Shown here: positions 6,864 through 11,327 of the stretch, in pieces
Numbering within the stretch: position 1 is the stretch's first letter
Layout of the letters: every line of letters starts with the position of its first letter
Source: Equadaptatus sp045642965
GTDB taxonomy: Bacteria > Synergistota > Synergistia > Synergistales > Synergistaceae
DNA: 11,327 nucleotides
Assembly: GCA_045642965.1 (NCBI GenBank)
Contig: JAZUJX010000074.1
Coordinates: forward strand, 1 to 11,327
Reading direction: 5' to 3'
Position numbers and translations under genes: made by a program
Notes under the pieces: model-generated
What the model saw: only the letters and a program-made list of their open reading frames with translations
The model's database searches: none
What the model was told of the DNA's origin: nothing

Positions 6864-7035
6864 TAAGCTGTAAGCTGTAAGCTATAAGCTATAAGCAATA
6901 AGCAATAAGCGCTAAGCCTTAAGCTATAAGCAATAAGCTGTTAAGCAATAAGCGCCAAGCTATAAGTATTAAGTTTTTTCTTACTGCTTACAGCTTATAG
7001 CTTACTGCTGACAACTTGCAGCCAATAACTCACAG
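6864..7035. repeat. Inverted array of tandem heptamers (16 forward TAAGCNN, 8 reversed)
   Basis: Forward units run without break from 6864 to 6940 (11 units, among them TAAGCTG, TAAGCTA, TAAGCAA and TAAGCGC). One extra base follows (6941), then five more units from 6942 to 6976, the last ones decayed (TAAGTAT, TAAGTTT). Three bases later, 6980-7035 divides into eight heptamers of the opposite strand (CTTACTG, CTTACAG, CTTATAG, CTTACTG, CTGACAA, CTTGCAG, CCAATAA, CTCACAG), decaying to the right. The arms can therefore pair in several 7-base registers. The array fills the gap between queD and the HAD gene. If queD is transcribed from AT-rich -10 candidates near 7052-7062 (minus strand, weak -35), the whole array is its leader. 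It is not a CRISPR: the units are too short and there are no spacers. Confidence 0.85.
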
Positions 7036-7057
7036 TCCGCCGCTTGTTTTTATTATA

Positions 7058-7086
7058 TTATAAAAACCCTGAATAGATAGTATAAT
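7058..7086 (+). promoter_or_regulatory. Candidate promoter of the HAD-HlyD-yggS-divIVA-recG run
   Basis: TTATAA (7058-7063) and a perfect TATAAT (7081-7086) are 17 bases apart. They lie about 40 bases before the HAD start codon, just outside the heptamer array. The -35 is a four-of-six match. Overlapping minus-strand TATAAT words (7062-7052) suggest that divergent transcription toward queD could begin in the same AT-rich patch, but the minus-strand -35 is poor. Confidence 0.45.
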
Positions 7087-7124
7087 TAAAAAAGAATTTT
7101 AAGGCTTGCGGCGGAGGGAAGCAG

Positions 7125-7763
7125 ATGATAAGAACGGTGCTTTTTGATTTTGACATGACGCTTGTCGACAGCAGTTACGCGATAGCGCACTGCACCAATC
7201 TGCTTGCGGAGCAGTTTGGGCTTCGCAGGCTTTCGCGTGAGGAAACGCTTGCTATAATCGGTATCCATATAGAAAAAGCGTGGGCGGATGTCTGGGGCGA
7301 TTTTAAGCAGGAATGGTTGGATTATTACAGGGCGAATTTCGGCGTTAAAGAGGACGCGCTCATACGGGTTTTTGACAGCACGGTTCCGGCACTTGAAAAA
7401 CTCAGAAGCATGAGCATAAAAACGGGCGTGGCTTCCAACAGGCATTATGCCCTGCGTCCGATAAAAAGTCTCGGGCTCGAAAAATATTTGGACAGCATTA
7501 TCGGTATCAAAGAAGCGGCGAATCCAAAGCCTGCCCCCGACATTATTCTGAAATCGCTTGCAGAACTGCGCATGCTCAAAGAAGAAGCTGTCTACGTCGG
7601 GGATACCGATACGGATATGAGAACGGCAAAAAACGCCGGAGTGCGTGCAATAGGCATGACGACCGGAAATTTTACGCGCGGGCAGCTGCTTGAAGCAGGC
7701 GCGGATTTTGTGTGCGACGACCTCGCGGAAATTCTTGAAATAGTTGAAAAAGACAATAAATAG
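7125..7763 (+). CDS. HAD-family phosphatase (phosphoglycolate phosphatase / PpaX-like)
   Basis: This is a 212-residue haloacid-dehalogenase-superfamily hydrolase, probably cytoplasmic, that removes phosphate from a small metabolite. All four motifs are visible: DFDMT (8-12, nucleophile D8 and general acid/base D10), S104 in VASNRH, K135 in NPKPAPD, and GDTDTD (159-164) for magnesium. A helical cap of about 65 residues lies between motifs I and II, as in the Gph/PpaX/beta-phosphoglucomutase branch. The substrate cannot be read from the sequence; phosphoglycolate or pyrophosphate are the common ones in this branch. GGAGGG sits six bases before the ATG. It heads the plus-strand run, 36 bases before the HlyD-like gene. 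Confidence 0.88.
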   Translation: MIRTVLFDFDMTLVDSSYAIAHCTNLLAEQFGLRRLSREETLAIIGIHIEKAWADVWGDFKQEWLDYYRANFGVKEDALIRVFDSTVPALEKLRSMSIKTGVASNRHYALRPIKSLGLEKYLDSIIGIKEAANPKPAPDIILKSLAELRMLKEEAVYVGDTDTDMRTAKNAGVRAIGMTTGNFTRGQLLEAGADFVCDDLAEILEIVEKDNK

Positions 7764-7799
7764 CGTACAATTTATACAGCGGAATACGGAGTCTGACTG

Positions 7800-8750
7800 A
7801 TGGTAAGAAAATACGACGTTGAGGAAGCAAACAGGGGAAACAGCATTGCCTACTGGCTTGCCTTAATTCTTATAGTTGCCTGCTGGATACTGGCGTTCAA
7901 GTGCTATTTCCGCAGCTACGAAAACCAGCATCCGGACATCGCATGGGCTGCGCCCGGAAGCAACAGGCGCACGGAGCAGGCTGAAGGACTGTTCCTTTGG
8001 GATGAAACGGTGCTCAGCGCCCCTGTTGCCGGCAAGGTCTATTATCCGCACGGTGAAGGTCCCGTACGGGTAGGTTACGGACAGACGGTCGCAAAAATTG
8101 TAAGCGCTTCAGGCTCGGAAAAATTGGTACGCGCTTTTCAGCAGGGCTATTTTGTCGCAGGTACTGACGGAAACGAGGGCAAGTGGCGTTATTCGCTGCT
8201 GTGGCCTGAGCTTAAGGAAGATTTGCCCGAAATATCTCCGGTTACGCTTCACCATGACGGAGATGCGGTTGAAGAGGGTGCGGCGATAGGCAAAATGATT
8301 CCCCAGCCGCAGAATCTGCGCTTCATAGGGCTGATTGGCAAAAACTCAGTGCTGAACAGACAGCTTGAAAAACAGCATCTGCGCCTTATGATGGACAAGG
8401 AGGACACTCCGCTTTTGACCGATATAAGCATTTCGGTTGACAGCGGTGCAAAGGTTAAATTTCTTGTTACCGTTCCATGGTTTGAGCCACGCGTTGTGCT
8501 TAACCGCAGGGGTTTTGTCACAGCGGAATCGGGAAGGCTTGAGGGCGCAGTAGTTCCCGGTTCTGCCGTTGTCAAGAGAAGAAACGTGCAGGGCGTATAT
8601 CTTGTGCGCGGCACCAGGGTTTCCTTTAAAGAGATTAAGGGTGAACCGATGGAGGACGGCAAATTTATAGTGACAGAGGGAATATCCGCAGGAGACGCCG
8701 TGGTTGAGGACGCGGAAAAGACTAAGGAAGGAAGAATCCAGGTTTGGTAA
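7800..8750 (+). CDS. HlyD-like single-pass membrane protein
   Basis: The 316-residue product has a short Lys/Arg-containing N-terminus, one hydrophobic membrane segment at about 15-37, and a long outside portion. It resembles membrane-fusion or HlyD-type adaptors. A lipoyl-like beta stretch follows the membrane segment (LSAPVAGKVYYPHGEGPVRV). A C-terminal block (GVYLVRGTRVSFKEI through VTEGISAGDAVV) matches the typical adaptor ending. No transporter or outer-membrane partner gene is adjacent, and the usual long coiled-coil hairpin is not evident, so an export role is uncertain. A structural or cell-division role would fit the yggS-divIVA context equally well. GGAG lies eight bases before the ATG. 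The 3' end overlaps yggS by seven bases. Confidence 0.7.
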   Translation: MVRKYDVEEANRGNSIAYWLALILIVACWILAFKCYFRSYENQHPDIAWAAPGSNRRTEQAEGLFLWDETVLSAPVAGKVYYPHGEGPVRVGYGQTVAKIVSASGSEKLVRAFQQGYFVAGTDGNEGKWRYSLLWPELKEDLPEISPVTLHHDGDAVEEGAAIGKMIPQPQNLRFIGLIGKNSVLNRQLEKQHLRLMMDKEDTPLLTDISISVDSGAKVKFLVTVPWFEPRVVLNRRGFVTAESGRLEGAVVPGSAVVKRRNVQGVYLVRGTRVSFKEIKGEPMEDGKFIVTEGISAGDAVVEDAEKTKEGRIQVW

Positions 8751-9439
8751 ATATTAAAGAGAATACGGACGCGGTACGTGCGAAAATAGAGGACGCTGCC
8801 AGGAAAGCCGGGCGCAGCGCTTCGGAAATAAAGCTGATGGGCGTTTCAAAGTTCCATCCGTTTGAAGCCATGCGCGAAGCGGCGCAGTACGTTGACCTGC
8901 TCGGCGAAAACCGTGTGCAGGAAGCGGCTTCAAAAAGGATGCTCTGGAAGGAAACGCCTTTTGACGCGCCGTGGCACCTTATTGGACAGCTTCAGAAAAA
9001 CAAGGCAAGGCGCGCGCTGGAGACTTTTGACCTTATTGAATCTGTTGACAGCTTTGAGCTAGCCTCGGTGCTGAACAGAATTCTGGAGGAAACGGACAGG
9101 AAGTTTCCTGTCTATCTTGAGATAAATATGTCGCACGATGAAAACAAAAGCGGTGCGGAAGCGGAAAACGCGCCGGAAATGCTTGAAAAAATCATGACAG
9201 ACTGTCCACGGCTTTCGGTGGAAGGGCTTATGACCATGGCGCCGCTGAACGGTGACGAAAAGGCTGTGCGCCGCGCGTTTGCAGGGCTCCGCACGCTTGC
9301 GGAAGAGCTCAGGGTACGGAGCGGGCTTCAGCTGCCGGCGCTTTCAATGGGAATGAGCGGAGATTTTGAATACGCGATAGAAGAGGGAAGCACGCTGGTG
9401 CGCGTCGGAACAGCTATTTTCGGCGAGAGGGAGTATTAG
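8744..9439 (+). CDS. yggS: YggS/YlmE family PLP-binding homeostasis protein
   Basis: YggS proteins bind pyridoxal phosphate through a Lys and keep PLP and amino-acid pools balanced; no enzymatic reaction is established for the family. K36 in GVSK (33-36) is the PLP Lys. Other signatures are GENRVQE, WHLIGQLQKNK, the SMGMSGDFEYAI phosphate-binding stretch and RVGTAIFG near the end. Length (231 residues) is normal. The start is TTG at 8744: AGGAAGGAAG ends nine bases upstream, and the reading frame begins VNIKENTDAVR as expected. It overlaps the preceding stop by seven bases. In many Firmicutes yggS lies in the ylm cluster with sepF and divIVA. Here sepF and ylmG are missing, and divIVA follows after 74 bases. 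Confidence 0.94.
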   Translation: MVNIKENTDAVRAKIEDAARKAGRSASEIKLMGVSKFHPFEAMREAAQYVDLLGENRVQEAASKRMLWKETPFDAPWHLIGQLQKNKARRALETFDLIESVDSFELASVLNRILEETDRKFPVYLEINMSHDENKSGAEAENAPEMLEKIMTDCPRLSVEGLMTMAPLNGDEKAVRRAFAGLRTLAEELRVRSGLQLPALSMGMSGDFEYAIEEGSTLVRVGTAIFGEREY

Positions 9440-9513
9440 TATTGCGACACTTGAGAACAGTCACTTTTGTTTCGCAACACAGTGAACGCTTTTATAAACC
9501 GGAGGGATTTTGA

Positions 9514-10407
9514 ATGGATAATCTGCTTACTTCTCAGGACGTTTTGCACGCAGGGTTCAAAAAAGCAATACGCGGCTACGACACGAATGAGGTTGACCGT
9601 TTCCTTGACGACGTTGTTGACGCGCTGCGGCAGTATGCCGAAAAAATCAGCAGGCTTGAGCGCGAATGCGAAGAGAGCAGGGAGAAGCTTGCCGAGTTTG
9701 AGCACGTCCGCACGGTTATGCATGACACTCTCCTGATGGCACAGAAAAGCGCGGAAGAAAAAACTGCTGCTGCCCGCGGGGAAGCTGAAAAAATAATCGC
9801 GGAAGCCGAAAAGCGCGCGGAAGAAATACGCACAGGTGCATACAGTGAGAAAAAGGAGCTCTGCGAAGAGCTTGAAAGAATAAAAGAAGTCAGAAAACTT
9901 TACATGTCGGAAGCAAGAGGCTTTGTGGCGCGTTTTGACGAGCTGCTCTGCCGCTGTGCTTCTCCGACGCCTGTTTCCGAAGAAGCCGAGAGTTTCATAA
10001 AGCAGAACGCCGAAATTACGGCTGAAGAAAAACAGCTGCAGGAAGAAAAACCGGAAAAAACGGCTGCTGAGGAAATTCAGCCTGCAGATGACGGGGAAGC
10101 AGAAGAAACAAGCTTTAAAATTGAAGAAGCATTTCAGCCTGCAGCGCCGGAAAAAGAAGCAGAGGCCGCGCAGACGGAGGAAAACGAATTCAGGCTGTTT
10201 GATTCCGAAGAGCTTATCATGGCGGATTCGCGCAGTGAAGAACCGGCGGAAAAGAGCGAGGAAGAAATTTCTGCCGAGCAGCTTGCCAGCGCGGAACAGA
10301 CCTCGTTTGCCGACGACAATCAGTCAAACCTGTTCGGCAGGGATGCAGAGCCGCTGCGTCTGCGCAGAAACATAAACTACGCCAAGACTGACGATTTGGA
10401 TGATTAG
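9514..10407 (+). CDS. divIVA: DivIVA family cell-division / polarity scaffold
   Basis: DivIVA proteins assemble on curved membrane at poles and septa and recruit division or wall-growth partners. The N-terminal membrane-binding domain is clear: F15, then RGYDTNEVDRFLDDV (20-34). A coiled coil covers about 33-145, with Glu/Arg/Ala-rich heptads. The remaining part, about 155-297, is a long tail very rich in Glu and Ala with little predicted order, ending LRLRRNINYAKTDDLDD. At 297 residues it is longer than the roughly 160 of Bacillus DivIVA, and the extra length is this tail. GGAGGG lies seven bases before the ATG. The stop is immediately followed by the recG start, so the two are co-expressed. 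Confidence 0.93.
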   Translation: MDNLLTSQDVLHAGFKKAIRGYDTNEVDRFLDDVVDALRQYAEKISRLERECEESREKLAEFEHVRTVMHDTLLMAQKSAEEKTAAARGEAEKIIAEAEKRAEEIRTGAYSEKKELCEELERIKEVRKLYMSEARGFVARFDELLCRCASPTPVSEEAESFIKQNAEITAEEKQLQEEKPEKTAAEEIQPADDGEAEETSFKIEEAFQPAAPEKEAEAAQTEENEFRLFDSEELIMADSRSEEPAEKSEEEISAEQLASAEQTSFADDNQSNLFGRDAEPLRLRRNINYAKTDDLDD

Positions 10408-11327
10408 GTGAAGAAAACAGGGACTGCCGAAAATAAATCAGACGGCGGCTTTCTTGCCGCGCGGCTTGACACGCTTCCCGGCGTAGGCGAAAAACGCAGC
10501 CTGCTGCTGGAAAAGCTCGGTCTGCGCACGGTAAGCGACCTTATAGAATTTTTCCCGAGAAAATATGAAGACCGCAGGAACTTTACAGCTGTTTCAGTAC
10601 TGCAGGAAGGGACAAAAGCCGTAATTTTCGCTTACGTTTCGTCAATCGAACGACACCGAATTCCCGGAAAAAAGCTGGATATGGTTACTGCGGTGCTGCA
10701 GGACAGCAGTGCAGAGATACGCGCCTTCTGGTTTAACCGCAAGGGGCTTGAATATCTGCTCAGGGAAGGCGACACCGCCGTTTTCTGCGGTGAAATTGTG
10801 AGTTACAACAATCGTCTGCAGCTTTCCAACCCTGAATTTGAAGTTACAAAAAATCCAAAAAAATCTGTCTTAACAGGCATAATTCCGATTTATCCGTCAA
10901 CGGAAGGGCTCAAAGCGCGCTGGTTCAAAAAGCTTATGTCCGAGGTGCTGGAAAAAGCCCTGCCGCTTACGGAAGAAATTATTCCTGAAAAATTTGCAAA
11001 AAAACGTTCGCTTATGCCGCGCGCGGATGCCGTCATGCAGCTGCACAGACCTTTGGACGAAGCGGGCTGGCGCGAAGCTCGCCGCAGATTTGCCTACGAA
11101 GAGCTTTTCATAGTCCAGGCAGGGCTTGCGCTTCGCAGACACGCGCTTAAAAGCTGCCGCCCGGCAGCAAAAATCGTTCCCGGAAAAATTTACGAAGCGT
11201 TTTCCTCTTTGCTTCCTTTCAGCCTGACAGGCTCGCAGCAGCAGGCGCTGAAAGAAATATTTGCCGACACGTCTTCGGAAGAGCCGATGTCAAGGCTTCT
11301 GCAGGGCGACGTCGGCAGCGGCAAAAC
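10408..11327 (+). CDS. recG: ATP-dependent DNA helicase RecG, N-terminal 306 residues (cut by window end)
   Basis: RecG remodels stalled replication forks and Holliday junctions. The visible part contains the start of the wedge domain, with a helix-hairpin-like LPGVGEKRSLLLEKLGLRT and then DLIEFFPRKYEDRR. An OB-like strand region follows, then FAYEELFIVQAGLALRR. The ATPase begins at LTGSQQQALKEI and leads into GDVGSGK, the Walker A loop, where the window ends after K306. The frame is intact throughout. The start is GTG at 10408, directly after the divIVA TAG with no spacer. Its ribosome binding site is weak (GGA about seven bases upstream), so translation is likely coupled to divIVA. Confidence 0.95.
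   Translation, partial: MKKTGTAENKSDGGFLAARLDTLPGVGEKRSLLLEKLGLRTVSDLIEFFPRKYEDRRNFTAVSVLQEGTKAVIFAYVSSIERHRIPGKKLDMVTAVLQDSSAEIRAFWFNRKGLEYLLREGDTAVFCGEIVSYNNRLQLSNPEFEVTKNPKKSVLTGIIPIYPSTEGLKARWFKKLMSEVLEKALPLTEEIIPEKFAKKRSLMPRADAVMQLHRPLDEAGWREARRRFAYEELFIVQAGLALRRHALKSCRPAAKIVPGKIYEAFSSLLPFSLTGSQQQALKEIFADTSSEEPMSRLLQGDVGSGK

Noticed and set aside
6864..7035. CRISPR array
   Set aside because: Units are 7 bases with no unique spacers and there are no cas genes; it is a tandem heptamer array.
6833..7060. preQ1 riboswitch in front of queD
   Set aside because: The queuosine context made it worth a look, but I find no conserved preQ1 aptamer pattern near the queD ribosome binding site; the region is heptamer repeats.
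9440..9513. Inverted repeats (TTGCGA/TCGCAA at 9442-9447 and 9472-9477, plus TCACT/AGTGA) before divIVA
   Set aside because: Stems are only 5-6 pairs with long or interrupted loops and no T-run, so neither a terminator nor an operator can be claimed.

Overview
The window joins two different kinds of DNA. The left half (about 1-5,600) is AT-rich accessory DNA. The right half (about 5,700-11,327) is more GC-rich, tightly packed housekeeping DNA. The housekeeping genes are folE2 and queD, a HAD phosphatase, an HlyD-like membrane protein, yggS, divIVA and recG. Together they suggest an anaerobic-type bacterium of the Firmicutes or Synergistota kind. A YggS-DivIVA pair next to a one-TM HlyD-like protein, with no SepF or YlmG between them, fits Synergistota somewhat better. 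That placement is inference; there is no rRNA or other marker to settle it.

Left part. Positions 1-219 hold the start of a minus-strand gene that runs out of the window, with its own promoter. A gene-free stretch of 427 bases follows. It carries degenerate 7-base repeats and, near its end, a promoter and a hairpin that presents a ribosome binding site. From 647 to 5585 three plus-strand genes overlap by 1 and 4 bases and form one operon. They encode an SPPY-type DNA methyltransferase, a 749-residue protein with two GHKL ATPase folds (an Hsp90/MutL/MORC-like one at the N-terminus and a histidine-kinase one at the C-terminus, with a candidate phospho-acceptor His between them), and a protein with a receiver domain fused to a large unassigned C-terminal region. 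A strong hairpin terminator closes the operon. This looks like a two-component signalling relay wired to a DNA methyltransferase, and it is a good candidate for an uncharacterised phage-defence or DNA-conflict system. I do not recognise a named, characterised system with exactly this make-up.

Right part. folE2 and queD (minus strand, 4-base overlap) supply the first two steps from GTP toward queuosine. FolE2 makes dihydroneopterin triphosphate and QueD converts it to 6-carboxytetrahydropterin. Between queD and the divergent HAD gene lies an unusual array: 16 units of a TAAGCNN heptamer, then 8 units of the same heptamer on the opposite strand, so a transcript could fold in many registers. From 7125 a run of plus-strand genes reads HAD phosphatase, HlyD-like protein, yggS (PLP homeostasis), divIVA (polar or cell-division scaffold) and recG (branch-migration helicase, cut by the window end just inside Walker A). 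Gaps are short or overlapping, so most or all of these are probably co-transcribed.
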